In this document: piece after piece, positions 16,327-24,944 of the stretch
Layout of the letters: each line of letters starts with the position of its first letter
How positions within the stretch are numbered: position 1 is the first letter of the stretch
Assembly (NCBI RefSeq): GCF_902706185.1
Contig: NZ_CACSJM010000011.1
Coordinates: 1 to 63,754, forward strand
DNA length: 63,754 nt
Source: Roseomonas sp. 18066
GTDB taxonomy: Bacteria; Pseudomonadota; Alphaproteobacteria; Acetobacterales; Acetobacteraceae
Direction: 5' to 3'
The notes under the pieces: generated by a model
What the model was told of the DNA's origin: nothing
Seen by the model: the letters and a program-made list of their open reading frames with translations, nothing else
The model's database searches: none
Made by a program: the position numbers and the translations under genes

Positions 16327-17115
16327 ATGCGCCGTCGCCCCCTTCTCGCCGCCGCCGCGGCGCTTCTGCTCTCCGCCGCCCAGCCCGCCATGGCGCAAGG
16401 CGCGGCCGAGGGCCCGGTGGTCTTCGCCGCCGCCAGCCTGACCGACGCCATGCGCGCGCTGGGGGAGACCTGGCGCGCCCGCGGCAACCCCGCGCCGCGC
16501 TTCTCCTTCGCCGCCTCCTCGGCCCTGGCCCGGCAGATGGAGCAGGGGGCGCCCGCCGATATCTTCGCCTCCGCCGACGAGCCCTGGATGGATTACGTCC
16601 AGCAGCGCCAGCTGATCGTGGAAGCCACCCGCAGCAGCCCGCTGGCCAATGCGCTGGTGCTGATCGCCCCGGCCGACCGCCCGGCGCCGGCCATCACCCT
16701 CGACCGCAACACCGACTTCCTGGCCGTTCTCGGCGCCGACGGGCGCATCGCGACCGGCGATCCGTCGAACGTGCCGGTCGGCAAGTACGCCCAGGCCGCC
16801 CTGTCCTGGATGGGGCAGTGGGAAAAGGTGTCGCCACGGCTGGCGCGGGCCGACAATGTCCGCTCGGCCCTGCTGCTGGTCGAACGCGGCGAGGCGCCGC
16901 TCGGCATCGTCTATGCCACCGACGCCGCCGCGTCGAAGGGCGTGCGCGTGGTCGCCACCTTCCCGCCCGAGAGCCATCCGCCGGTGACCTATCCCTTCGC
17001 CCTGGCCCGCCGCGCCGCCGACGACCAGGCCGCCAAGGGGTTCCTCGCCTTCATCACCGGGCCGGAGGCGACGGCGACCTATCAGCGCTTCGGCTTCGGC
17101 CTGCGCACGCCCTGA
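16327..17115 (+). CDS. modA: Molybdate ABC transporter, periplasmic binding protein ModA
   Basis: 262 residues from ATG 16327, giving a clean signal peptide (MRRRPLLAAAAALLLSAAQP, cleavage after AMA). Family motifs follow: VVFAAASLTDAMRAL at the mature N-terminus, FSFAASSALARQMEQGAPADIFASAD, ATGDPSNVPVGKYAQAAL and GIVYATDAAAS. ModA binds molybdate (and tungstate) in the periplasm and delivers it to ModBC. It heads modABC, with modB 6 bp downstream. Molybdenum serves nitrate reductase, xanthine-type oxidases and similar enzymes, none of which is encoded in this window. Confidence 0.95.
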   Translation: MRRRPLLAAAAALLLSAAQPAMAQGAAEGPVVFAAASLTDAMRALGETWRARGNPAPRFSFAASSALARQMEQGAPADIFASADEPWMDYVQQRQLIVEATRSSPLANALVLIAPADRPAPAITLDRNTDFLAVLGADGRIATGDPSNVPVGKYAQAALSWMGQWEKVSPRLARADNVRSALLLVERGEAPLGIVYATDAAASKGVRVVATFPPESHPPVTYPFALARRAADDQAAKGFLAFITGPEATATYQRFGFGLRTP

Positions 17116-17121
17116 TCGCCG

Positions 17122-17838
17122 GTGCTCGAGGCCGCGACCGGCTGGCTGACGGCCGAGGAATGGCAGGCGGTCCGGCTCAGCCTGGCCGTCGCGCTGCGTT
17201 CCGTGATCTTCGGGCTGCCGCCGGCGGTGCTGGCGGCCTGGCTGCTGGCGCGCGGCCGCTTCCCCGGACGGTCGCTGCTGGACGCGCTGGTGCATCTGCC
17301 GCTGGTCATGCCGCCCGTCGTGGTCGGCTGGCTGCTGCTGGTCACCTTCGGCGTGCGCGGCCCGGTCGGCAGCCTGCTCAACGAATGGTTCGGGCTGCGG
17401 CTGGTCTTCACCACCGGGGGCGCGGCGCTGGCCACCGCGGTGATGTCCTTCCCGCTGATCGTCCGCGCCGTGCGCCTCAGCCTGGAGGCGGTGGACCAGG
17501 GGCTGGAGGATGCCGCCCGCACCCTGGGCGCCGGGCCCTTCGACCGCTTCTTCACCATCACCCTGCCGCTGATCTCGCCGGGCATTCTCTCGGGCGCGAT
17601 CACCGCCTTCGCCGCGGGCCTCGGTGAATTCGGCGCGGTGATCACCTTCGCCTCGAACATTCCCGGCCAGACCCAGACCCTGCCGCTGGCCATCTATGCC
17701 GCGACGCAGACCCCGGGTGGCGAGGCCACCGCGGCCAAGCTGGCCTTCGTCTCCTTCGTGCTGGCGGTGGGCGGGCTGCTGCTGGCCGAGATGGTCTCCC
17801 GCCGCATGCAGCGCCTGCTCGGGCGGGAACGCCGCTGA
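17122..17838 (+). CDS. modB: Molybdate ABC transporter permease ModB
   Basis: 238 residues starting at GTG 17122, 6 bp after modA. Hydrophobic segments are spaced for five to six membrane helices. The EAA loop that contacts the ATPase is readable as EDAARTLGAGPFDRFFTITL near residues 133-152, and the LPLVMPPVVVGW and LGEFGAVITFASNIPGQTQT segments are typical of ModB. The stop overlaps the modC start (TGATG). Confidence 0.95.
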   Translation: MLEAATGWLTAEEWQAVRLSLAVALRSVIFGLPPAVLAAWLLARGRFPGRSLLDALVHLPLVMPPVVVGWLLLVTFGVRGPVGSLLNEWFGLRLVFTTGGAALATAVMSFPLIVRAVRLSLEAVDQGLEDAARTLGAGPFDRFFTITLPLISPGILSGAITAFAAGLGEFGAVITFASNIPGQTQTLPLAIYAATQTPGGEATAAKLAFVSFVLAVGGLLLAEMVSRRMQRLLGRERR

Positions 17839-18932
17839 TGCTGGAGATTTCGCTGCGTCACCGCTTCCCGGGTTTTTCCCTGGACGCGGAATTCACCGCG
17901 CCGACGCCGGGTGTCACGGTGATCTTCGGCCCCTCCGGCTGCGGCAAGTCCACCGTGCTGGCCGCCGTCGCCGGGCTGCTGCGGCCGGATGAAGGCCAGA
18001 TTTCCCTGGATGGCGTCGCGCTGTTCGATGGTGCCGCGAAGAAATTTGTCGCCCCGGAAAAACGGCGCTGCGGCGTGGTCTTCCAGGAATCGCGGCTGTT
18101 CCCGCATCTCTCGGTGGCCAGCAACCTGCGCTACGGGCTGAAGCGCGCGCCGCGTGACGCCGAAGGCCCCGGCTTCGACGAGGTCGTTTCCCTGCTTGGC
18201 ATCGAGGCGCTGCTGGCCCGCCGCCCGGCCGCGCTGTCGGGCGGCGAGAAGCAGCGCGTCGCCCTCGGCCGCGCCCTGCTGTCGCGCCCGGCCCTGCTGC
18301 TGATGGACGAGCCGCTGGCCGCGCTGGATGCCGCGCGCAAGGCCGAGGTGCTGCCCTATCTCGCCCGGCTGCGGCACCGGCTGCGCATCCCGCTGCTCTA
18401 TGTCACCCATGCGCTCGACGAGGTCGACCGCCTGGCCGACACGCTGGTGCTGATGCAGGCCGGCCGCGTGCTCGCCGCCGGCCCGCTGGAAGAGCTCGCG
18501 GCGCGGACCGACCTGCCCATGCTGGCCGGGCGGCAGGATGCCGGCGTGCTGCTGTCCTGCCGCGTCGCCGCCCAGGAGGAAGCCCGCGGCCTGACCCGGC
18601 TGGACTTCCCCGGCGGCCAGCTGGTGGTGCCGCAGGTGGCGCTGCCGCTCGGCGAGGCGGTGCGGCTGCGCATCCAGGCGCGCGACGTCTCCATCGCGAC
18701 GGCGCGGCCGGAGGGGCTGTCGGTGCAGAACCTGCTGCCCGCCACGCTGGCGGCGATCGAGCCCGGCGGCGCCCACGACGTCCTGCTCAAGCTCGCGGTC
18801 GGCGACAGCCTGCTGCTCAGCAGGGTGACGCAGGATGCGGTGGCGCGGCTGGGCCTGACGCCCGGCATGCCGGTCTGGGCGCTGATCAAGGCGGTCGCCT
18901 TCTTCGCCGAGAGCCGCGACGCCGCCAGCTGA
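17838..18932 (+). CDS. modC: Molybdate ABC transporter ATP-binding protein ModC
   Basis: 364 residues. The ATPase part (1-230) has Walker A GPSGCGKST, Q-loop VVFQESRLFPHL, signature LSGGEKQRVALGRAL, Walker B LLLMDEPLAALD and switch His in YVTHALDEV. Residues 290-360 form the molybdate-binding TOBE/Mop domain characteristic of ModC (SVQNLLPATLAAIEPGGAHDVLLKLAVG), which lets the transporter sense bound oxyanion. Overlaps modB by one base and ends 65 bp before dinB. Confidence 0.95.
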   Translation: MLEISLRHRFPGFSLDAEFTAPTPGVTVIFGPSGCGKSTVLAAVAGLLRPDEGQISLDGVALFDGAAKKFVAPEKRRCGVVFQESRLFPHLSVASNLRYGLKRAPRDAEGPGFDEVVSLLGIEALLARRPAALSGGEKQRVALGRALLSRPALLLMDEPLAALDAARKAEVLPYLARLRHRLRIPLLYVTHALDEVDRLADTLVLMQAGRVLAAGPLEELAARTDLPMLAGRQDAGVLLSCRVAAQEEARGLTRLDFPGGQLVVPQVALPLGEAVRLRIQARDVSIATARPEGLSVQNLLPATLAAIEPGGAHDVLLKLAVGDSLLLSRVTQDAVARLGLTPGMPVWALIKAVAFFAESRDAAS

Positions 18933-18957
18933 TGGGCCCGGTTGACGCCGGGCCGAT

Positions 18958-18972
18958 GTTCTGGTTTTGATC
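18958..18972 (+). promoter_or_regulatory. Probable LexA (SOS) box upstream of dinB
   Basis: GTTC-TGGTTTT-GATC is one base off the alphaproteobacterial LexA direct repeat GTTC-N7-GTTC. It ends 25 bp before the dinB start and would overlap the -10 region of a promoter with TTGACG at 18942-18947 as -35, a position suited to repression. Confidence 0.6.
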
Positions 18973-18997
18973 CCGCTCATCCGCGAGTGGGAAAGCG

Positions 18998-20095
18998 ATG
19001 GTGGAAGCCGAGCCGGCGGTCCGCAAGATCATCCATATCGACATGGATGCCTTCTACGCCTCGGTCGAGCAGCGCGACGACCCGTCGCTCCGCGGCCGGC
19101 CGCTGGCGGTGGGCGGGTCGAAGGCGCGCGGCGTGGTGGCGGCGGCCAGCTACGAGGCGCGGCGCTTCGGCGTGCGCTCGGCCATGCCCTCGGTCACGGC
19201 GCAGCGGCTGTGCCCGGAGCTGCTCTTCGTGCCCCCGCGCTTCGAGGTCTATCGCGCCGTCTCGCGCCAGATCCGCGACATCTACGAGGAATACACGCCG
19301 CTGGTGGAGCCGCTGTCGCTGGACGAGGCCTATCTCGACGTCACCACCAACCTGAAGGAAGTCCCCTGGGCGACGCGCATCGCGACGGCGATCCGCGCGA
19401 CCATCCTGGAGCGCACGGGGCTGACCGCCTCGGCCGGGATTTCCTACAACAAGTTCCTGGCGAAGATGGCCTCCGACCATCGCAAGCCGAACGGGCAATT
19501 CGTCATCACCCCTGACCAGGGCGAAGGATTTGTGGCGCAGCTGGAGATCGCCCGCTTCCACGGCATCGGCCCGGCGACGGCGAAGAAGTTCCACGGCCTG
19601 GGCATCCGCACCGGCGCGGAGCTGCGCGAATGCCCCCTGCCCTTCCTGCAGCAGCATTTCGGCAAAGCCGGCGCGGCCTTCCACGCCATCGCCCGCGGCA
19701 TCGACCATCGCCAGGTGCGGCCCGACCGGCCGCGAAAGTCCTCCGGCAGCGAGACCACCTATGCCGTGGACCTGACCGCCCCCGCCGCGGTGGAGGAGGG
19801 CGTGACGAAGCTGGCCGGCCAGGTCTGGGACTGGTGCGCCCGCCACGGCTGGTTCGGCCGCACGGTGACGGTGAAGCTGCGCTACGCCGATTTCCGCACC
19901 CTGACCCGCAGCCGGACGCTGGCCAGCCCAATCGCCGGCGAGGCGCTGCTGGCGGCCACCGCCCGCGACCTGGTCCAGGGGTTCTTCCCCCTGGAAAAGT
20001 CGGTGCGGCTGCTCGGGGTGACGGTCTCGGGCGCCGATGGCGAGGGAAGCGACGAGGAAGCCGCCCAGCCCAGCCTGGATTTCGGCGGGGCCTGA
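18998..20095 (+). CDS. dinB: DNA polymerase IV (Y-family translesion polymerase)
   Basis: 365 residues. Catalytic carboxylates are in IIHIDMDAFYASVEQ (residues 11-25) and LSLDEAYLDVT (near 105); SAGISYNKFLAKMASDHRKPNGQ is the palm/finger signature; helix-hairpin-helix and little-finger regions follow. The C-terminus ends in QPSLDFGGA, a reasonable beta-clamp-binding peptide. It copies past damaged template bases with low fidelity and is normally induced by the SOS response, consistent with the box upstream. It is a single gene; imuB/dnaE2 are not adjacent. Confidence 0.95.
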   Translation: MVEAEPAVRKIIHIDMDAFYASVEQRDDPSLRGRPLAVGGSKARGVVAAASYEARRFGVRSAMPSVTAQRLCPELLFVPPRFEVYRAVSRQIRDIYEEYTPLVEPLSLDEAYLDVTTNLKEVPWATRIATAIRATILERTGLTASAGISYNKFLAKMASDHRKPNGQFVITPDQGEGFVAQLEIARFHGIGPATAKKFHGLGIRTGAELRECPLPFLQQHFGKAGAAFHAIARGIDHRQVRPDRPRKSSGSETTYAVDLTAPAAVEEGVTKLAGQVWDWCARHGWFGRTVTVKLRYADFRTLTRSRTLASPIAGEALLAATARDLVQGFFPLEKSVRLLGVTVSGADGEGSDEEAAQPSLDFGGA

Positions 20096-20112
20096 CCGGG
20101 GAACGAATCACC

Positions 20113-20164
20113 TCATAAAGATATCTTTATGATGATTGACAAACCCACCCCGCTTGGCTGAGAT
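20113..20164 (+). promoter_or_regulatory. metE promoter with 20-bp perfect palindrome
   Basis: TCATAAAGATATCTTTATGA (20113-20132) is perfectly self-complementary over 20 bp in otherwise GC-rich DNA. Three bases later comes an ideal -35 hexamer TTGACA (20136-20141). A weak -10, TGAGAT, sits at 20159-20164 with 17-bp spacing. Transcription from here would start just before the cobalamin riboswitch. The palindrome resembles operators I recall for the ArsR-type methionine-cycle regulator SahR; no such regulator is encoded in the window. Confidence 0.7.
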
Positions 20165-20172
20165 GGCGGGGT

Positions 20173-20368
20173 CGAGGTTCCCCGGCGCGCGCCCGTCGCG
20201 TGCCGCGGGCTAAGAGGGAATCCGGTGCAGGCGCGATCCCGCGTCGAAACCGGAGCTGCCCCCGCAACTGTGAGCGGTGAGCCACCATCCGAAGCACCAC
20301 TGGCGCGACCTCGCGCTGGGAAGGGGGATGGCGGCGTCGACCCGCGAGCCAGGAGACCTGCCTCGACC
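20173..20368 (+). ncRNA. Cobalamin riboswitch upstream of metE
   Basis: The conserved core is plain: GAGGTTCCCC, then TAAGAGGGAATCCGGTGC (20211-20228), CTGCCCCCGCAACTGTGAGC (20256-20275), GAAGCACCACTGG (20291-20303), GGGAAGGGGGATG (20318-20330) and GAGCCAGGAGACCTGCC (20346-20362). The metE start is 114 bp further on. Adenosylcobalamin binding would shut off metE, the usual logic when a B12-dependent synthase (MetH) is also available. Confidence 0.95.
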
Positions 20369-20481
20369 GCATAACGTCCTCCGGCGGGGTGTCCGGCCAG
20401 GTCGCGTCGATCCTGCTCGCCCTCAGGCCGCGTGCGGGCGCGCGCCCGGCTGGCTCCGCGCCTCAAATGACAGGTGAGGTC

Positions 20482-22794
20482 ATGACTGTCTCCGTCGCCA
20501 CGCTCGGCTTTCCCCGCATCGGCCCGCGTCGCGAGCTCAAGGCTGCGCTCGAGCGCCATTGGTCCGGCAAGGCGTCCCGCGCCGAGCTGCTCGACGTGGC
20601 GGCGATGCTGCGCGGAAAAGCCTGGGCGCTGCAGAAGGCGCTCGGCGCCGACATCGTCCCCAGCAACGATTTTTCGCTCTACGACCATGTGCTCGACACC
20701 AGCGCGATGGTCGGCGCCATCCCCGCCGCCTATGGCTGGCAGGGCGGCGCGGTGGAGCTCGACACCTATTTCGCCATGGCGCGCGGCGCCCAGGGTGACG
20801 CCCACCACGACTGCGGCGCCGGCTGCACGCACAAGGCGATCGACGTGCCGGCGGCCGAGATGACCAAGTGGTTCGACACCAACTACCACTACCTGGTGCC
20901 GGAGTTTTCTGTCGGGCAGCGCTTCGCCTTGTCCTCCACCAAGGTGATCGACGAATTTCTGGAGGCCAAGGCGCTGGGCATCGCCACGCGCCCGGTGCTG
21001 CTGGGGCCCGTCACCTTCCTGAAGCTCGGCAAGGTCGATGCGGCGCAACGTTCTTTCCTGTTGCCCGGCTTGCTCGCGATCTATGTCGAGGTCCTGTCGC
21101 GCCTGGCCGCTGCCGGCGCAGAATGGGTGCAGATCGACGAGCCCTGCCTGGTGCTGGATCTCGACGAGGCCGACCGCGCCTTGCTGGCCGAGGCCTATGC
21201 GGCCTTCTCGGAAAAAGTGCCGGCGGTGAAGCTGATGCTCACCCCCTATTTCGGCGGGCTCGGCGAGAACCTGGCGACGGCGCTGGCCCTGCCGGTGGCG
21301 GGGCTGCATCTCGACCTGGTCCGCGCCCCGGGGCAGCTCGACCTGGTGCTGTCGCGCGCGCCGAAGGACCTGCTGCTGTCGCTCGGCGTCATCGACGGGC
21401 GCAATGTCTGGCGCGCCGACCTGGCGAATCTCGCGCGGCGCCTGGCGCCGGTGGCGGCGCAGCGCGACATCGTCATCGCCCCTTCCTGCTCGCTGCTGCA
21501 TTGCCCGGTCGACCTGGCGCAGGAGAGCGGCATCGACCCCGAGATCGCCCGCTGGCTGGCCTTCGCCGTGCAGAAGATCGAGGAGCTTGCTGTCCTGGCC
21601 CGCGCGCTGAACGAAGGCCGCGACGCGGTGGCGGATCAGCTCGCCGCCTCGACCGACGCCGCCGAGGCGCGCCGCACCTCGCCGCGCATCCATGACCCGA
21701 AGGTCGCCGCCCGCCTGGCCGCGGTGACGCCGGCCATGGCGCAGCGCCGCTCGGAATTCGCCGCACGCCGCGGGCTGCAGGCGACGGCGCTGGGGCTGCC
21801 GGCCTTCCCGACCACCACCATCGGCTCCTTCCCGCAGACCGAGGCCGTCCGCAAGGCGCGTGCCGCGCACGGCAAGGGTGTTCTTTCAGACACCGACTAC
21901 GACGACTTCCTGCGCGCCGAGACCGCGCGGACCGTGTCCTGGCAGGAGCAGATCGGCCTCGACGTGCTGGTGCATGGCGAGTTCGAGCGCAACGACATGG
22001 TGCAGTATTTCGGCGAGCAGCTGTCCGGCTTCGTCTTCACCAAGCATGGCTGGGTGCAGTCCTATGGCTCGCGCTGCGTGCGGCCGCCGATCCTGTTCGG
22101 CGATGTGTCGCGCCCGCAGCCGATGACCGTCGCCTGGTGGCGCTATGCCCAGGGCCTGACGCCGCGGCCGATGAAGGGAATGCTGACCGGGCCGGTGACC
22201 ATCCTGAACTGGTCCTTCGTCCGCGACGATGTTTCCCGCGAATTGGCCTGCCGGCAGATCGCCCTGGCGATCCGCGACGAGGTGGTCGATCTCGAAGCAG
22301 CCGGCGCCCGCATCATCCAGATCGACGAGGCCGCGCTGCGCGAAGGCCTGCCGCTGCGTCGCAGCGACTGGCAGGGCTACCTTGGCTGGGCGGTGGAAAG
22401 CTTCCGGCTGACGGCGTCCAGCGTGGCGGACGCCACCCAGATCCACACCCATATGTGCTATTCCGAGTTCAACGACATCATCGCCGCCATCGGCGCCATG
22501 GATGCCGACGTCATCTCGATCGAGACGGCGCGCTCGAAGATGGAGCTGCTCGGCGCCTTCGCCGACTACCGCTACCCGGCCGAGATCGGGCCCGGCGTCT
22601 ACGACATCCACTCGCCGCGCGTGCCGGCGGTGGAGGAGATGGTGGCGCTGCTCGACGCCGCGCGCGCCCGCCTGTCGCCCGACCAGCTCTGGGTCAATCC
22701 GGATTGCGGGTTGAAGACCCGCAAATGGCCGGAGACCGAGGCCGCCCTGATCAACATGGTCGCCGCCGCCCAGGCCGCGCGCGCCGCCCTCTAG
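20482..22794 (+). CDS. metE: Cobalamin-independent methionine synthase MetE
   Basis: 770 residues from ATG 20482, preceded by AGGTGAGG; an in-frame ATG five codons earlier lacks this spacing. It transfers methyl from methyltetrahydropteroyl-polyglutamate to homocysteine. The N-terminal half starts [16 protein letters not shown]; the catalytic C-terminal half starts [20 protein letters not shown]. Zinc ligands are readable as His and Cys in [11 protein letters not shown], Glu in [12 protein letters not shown] and Cys in [11 protein letters not shown]. It follows the B12 riboswitch and is 13 bp upstream of metF, which supplies its methyl donor. Confidence 0.97.
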   Translation: MTVSVATLGFPRIGPRRELKAALERHWSGKASRAELLDVAAMLRGKAWALQKALGADIVPSNDFSLYDHVLDTSAMVGAIPAAYGWQGGAVELDTYFAMARGAQGDAHHDCGAGCTHKAIDVPAAEMTKWFDTNYHYLVPEFSVGQRFALSSTKVIDEFLEAKALGIATRPVLLGPVTFLKLGKVDAAQRSFLLPGLLAIYVEVLSRLAAAGAEWVQIDEPCLVLDLDEADRALLAEAYAAFSEKVPAVKLMLTPYFGGLGENLATALALPVAGLHLDLVRAPGQLDLVLSRAPKDLLLSLGVIDGRNVWRADLANLARRLAPVAAQRDIVIAPSCSLLHCPVDLAQESGIDPEIARWLAFAVQKIEELAVLARALNEGRDAVADQLAASTDAAEARRTSPRIHDPKVAARLAAVTPAMAQRRSEFAARRGLQATALGLPAFPTTTIGSFPQTEAVRKARAAHGKGVLSDTDYDDFLRAETARTVSWQEQIGLDVLVHGEFERNDMVQYFGEQLSGFVFTKHGWVQSYGSRCVRPPILFGDVSRPQPMTVAWWRYAQGLTPRPMKGMLTGPVTILNWSFVRDDVSRELACRQIALAIRDEVVDLEAAGARIIQIDEAALREGLPLRRSDWQGYLGWAVESFRLTASSVADATQIHTHMCYSEFNDIIAAIGAMDADVISIETARSKMELLGAFADYRYPAEIGPGVYDIHSPRVPAVEEMVALLDAARARLSPDQLWVNPDCGLKTRKWPETEAALINMVAAAQAARAAL

Positions 22795-22807
22795 ACGGAC
22801 CGAAAGC

Positions 22808-23758
22808 ATGTCGAACATGACCCGGGTGACGCCGGTGCTGCAGCGCTGGCTGGCGGGCGAGCGCTTCGCCCCGCTACCGGCGCGCGACGTGGCGCAGCCG
22901 GCGCCGCTGCTCTCCTTCGAATTCTTCCCGCCGCGCAGCGAGGCTTTGGACCAGCAGCTCTGGTCCTGCATCGAGCGGCTGGCGCCGCTGCGGCCGCGCT
23001 TCGTCTCGGTGACCTATGGCGCCGGCGGCACGACGCAGGGCCGCACCCATGCGACGGTCGCCCGCCTGGCGCGCGACACGGACCTGATCCCCGCCGCGCA
23101 CCTGACCTGCGTCGGCGCGACACGGGACGAGATCGACGAGGTCGCCCGCGGCTATTGGGCGGCCGGCGTGCGCCACATCGTCGCGCTGCGCGGCGACGCG
23201 CCGCCGGGTGCCGATTATGCGCCGCATCCCGGCGGCTATGCCTATGCCAGCGACCTGGTCGCCGGGCTCAGGCGGATCGGCGATTTCGAGATCTCGGTCG
23301 CCGCCTATCCGGAAGTGCATCCGACGGCGGCGAGCCCCGAGGCCGATCTCGACAACCTGAAGCGCAAGCTGGATGCCGGCGCGACGCGGGCCATCACCCA
23401 GTATTTCTTCGACACCGGCACCTATCTACGCTTCCTCGACCGGTGCCTGGCGGCCGGCATCACCGCGCCGATCGTGCCGGGGATCATGCCGGTCTCCAAC
23501 TTCGCCCAGGCAGCGAAATTCTCGGCCCTGTGCGGCACCAGCGTGCCGCGCTGGCTGGCCGAGATGTTCGAAGGCACCGAGGATGCGCCGGAAATCCGCC
23601 GCATCGTCGCCAGCATCGTCGCCGCCGAGCAGGTGCGCACCCTGCAGGCCAATAGCATCGACGAGTTCCATTTTTATACGTTGAACCGGCCGGAGCTGAC
23701 CTTGGCCATCGCGCACATTCTGGGCGTGCGCGCGCCTAGCGGGCCTCCGCCCGGGTGA
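22808..23758 (+). CDS. metF: Methylenetetrahydrofolate reductase MetF
   Basis: 316 residues. It reduces 5,10-methylene-THF to 5-methyl-THF with FAD and NADH. Diagnostic motifs: LSFEFFPPRSEALDQQLW (catalytic Glu in FEFFPP), FVSVTYGAGGTTQGRT, HIVALRGDAPPG and ITQYFFDTGTYLRFLDRC. It shares the riboswitch-controlled transcript with metE, so the methyl donor and the B12-independent synthase are co-regulated. Its 3' end overlaps the convergent pseudoazurin gene by 23 bp. Confidence 0.96.
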   Translation: MSNMTRVTPVLQRWLAGERFAPLPARDVAQPAPLLSFEFFPPRSEALDQQLWSCIERLAPLRPRFVSVTYGAGGTTQGRTHATVARLARDTDLIPAAHLTCVGATRDEIDEVARGYWAAGVRHIVALRGDAPPGADYAPHPGGYAYASDLVAGLRRIGDFEISVAAYPEVHPTAASPEADLDNLKRKLDAGATRAITQYFFDTGTYLRFLDRCLAAGITAPIVPGIMPVSNFAQAAKFSALCGTSVPRWLAEMFEGTEDAPEIRRIVASIVAAEQVRTLQANSIDEFHFYTLNRPELTLAIAHILGVRAPSGPPPG

Positions 23759-24167
23759 TGATTTCCGAGAACCGCTGACGCACGCGGGGCGGAAGGCTTT
23801 CGGGGACGGCGGCGGCCGAGGGCCTTTCCGTCCCCACCTGCACCAGCATCACCATGCCCATGGCGTAATGCGGGATGCATTGGATGCCGTAGAAGCCGGG
23901 CGTGGTGAAGGTGACCTCGATCTCCTCGTTGATGCGGCCACGCACCGTCGCCGCCCCCTCCGGCCAGAAGGACGCGATGGTCGCGGCGTTGTGCGAGACA
24001 TGCGTCGCGATGAACTTCACCCGGTCGCCCGGCTTGATCTGCAGGTAGTCGGGCTCGTAGACCATGCCGCCGGTGTCATTGCGGTTCAGCATGCGGACCT
24101 CATGCACCTCGGCCATCGCCGGGCGGGCCAGCAGCATCGCCACGCCCAGCGCTATCATCAGTCGCAT
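23736..24167 (-). CDS. Pseudoazurin-type blue copper protein
   Basis: 143 residues with a signal peptide (1-19, ending PAMAEVHE), so periplasmic. The cupredoxin fold matches pseudoazurin: MLNRNDTGGMVYEPDYLQIKPGD at the mature start, and copper ligands His in THVSHNAAT, then Cys-x4-His-x4-Met in GIQCIPHYAMGMVML. Pseudoazurins carry single electrons to nitrite or nitrous-oxide reductase and other periplasmic enzymes; none is encoded here. The Shine-Dalgarno GAGG overlaps the stop of the ABC ATPase gene 12 bp upstream, so it is probably the last gene of the cobalamin-riboswitch operon, an uncommon context for this family. Confidence 0.9.
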   Translation of the reverse strand: MRLMIALGVAMLLARPAMAEVHEVRMLNRNDTGGMVYEPDYLQIKPGDRVKFIATHVSHNAATIASFWPEGAATVRGRINEEIEVTFTTPGFYGIQCIPHYAMGMVMLVQVGTERPSAAAVPESLPPRVRQRFSEIITRAEAR

Positions 24168-24179
24168 CCGTTCAAGCCT

Positions 24180-24944
24180 CTAAGCCAAGGGTTGAAAACG
24201 CAGGATCCGACTGCCATCGGCCGGATCGGTGAGGAAGCTGGCGCGCACGCCGAAGACGTCGCGCAGCAGATCGGGCGTCAGGATCGCTTCCGGCGCGCCC
24301 AGCGCCACCAGCCTGCCGCGATGCATGACGCCCAGCCGGTCGCAGCCCATCGCCTGGTTCAGGTCGTGCAGCGCGATCACCGTGGTGACGCCGAGCCCCG
24401 CCACCAGCCCGAGGATCCCCAGCTGGTGGTGGATATCCAGGTGGTTGGTCGGCTCGTCCAGCAGCAGGATGCGCGGCTGCTGCGCCAGCGCGCGGGCGAT
24501 ATGCACCCGCTGCCGCTCGCCGCCCGACAGCGTGATCCAGTCGCGCGCTGACCGGTCGGCCATCTCGACGACGTCGAGGGCGCGGCGGACGATGGCGTCG
24601 TCCTCGGCACCCCAGGGCCGCAGCACCGACAGGAACGGCGTGCGGCCGAGCTCCACCGCATCGCGCACGGTGATGCGGTCGGCGGTTTCCGCCTGCTGCT
24701 CGACCAGCGCCAGCACCTGCGCCACCTCGCGCCGGCGGATTTCCGCCAGGGGCCGACCATCGAGCAGGACACGGCCGGCGCTCGGCGCCAGCACCCCGGC
24801 CAGCATGCGCAGCAGCGTCGATTTGCCGGAACCGTTCGGGCCGATCAAGCCGAGCCGCTCGCCGGGCTCGACGCGCAGCACGACATCGCGGACAATCTCC
24901 AGGCCGCGGGTCGACCAGGACAGGCCCTCTGCCTCGAGCCTCAT
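24180..24944 (-). CDS. Corrinoid-type ABC transporter ATP-binding protein (BtuD/FecE-like)
   Basis: 254 residues, start ATG 24944 overlapping the permease stop as ATGA. Walker A GPNGSGKST, Q-loop LALVEQQAET, signature LSGGERQRVHIARAL, Walker B ILLLDEPTNHLD and switch His IALHDLNQA are all intact and of the FecE/BtuD class (BtuCD fold type II importers). It powers the permease encoded just before it. The substrate class is inferred from the cobalamin riboswitch ahead of the operon; by sequence alone a ferric siderophore or haem importer would be equally possible. Confidence 0.9.
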   Translation of the reverse strand: MRLEAEGLSWSTRGLEIVRDVVLRVEPGERLGLIGPNGSGKSTLLRMLAGVLAPSAGRVLLDGRPLAEIRRREVAQVLALVEQQAETADRITVRDAVELGRTPFLSVLRPWGAEDDAIVRRALDVVEMADRSARDWITLSGGERQRVHIARALAQQPRILLLDEPTNHLDIHHQLGILGLVAGLGVTTVIALHDLNQAMGCDRLGVMHRGRLVALGAPEAILTPDLLRDVFGVRASFLTDPADGSRILRFQPLA

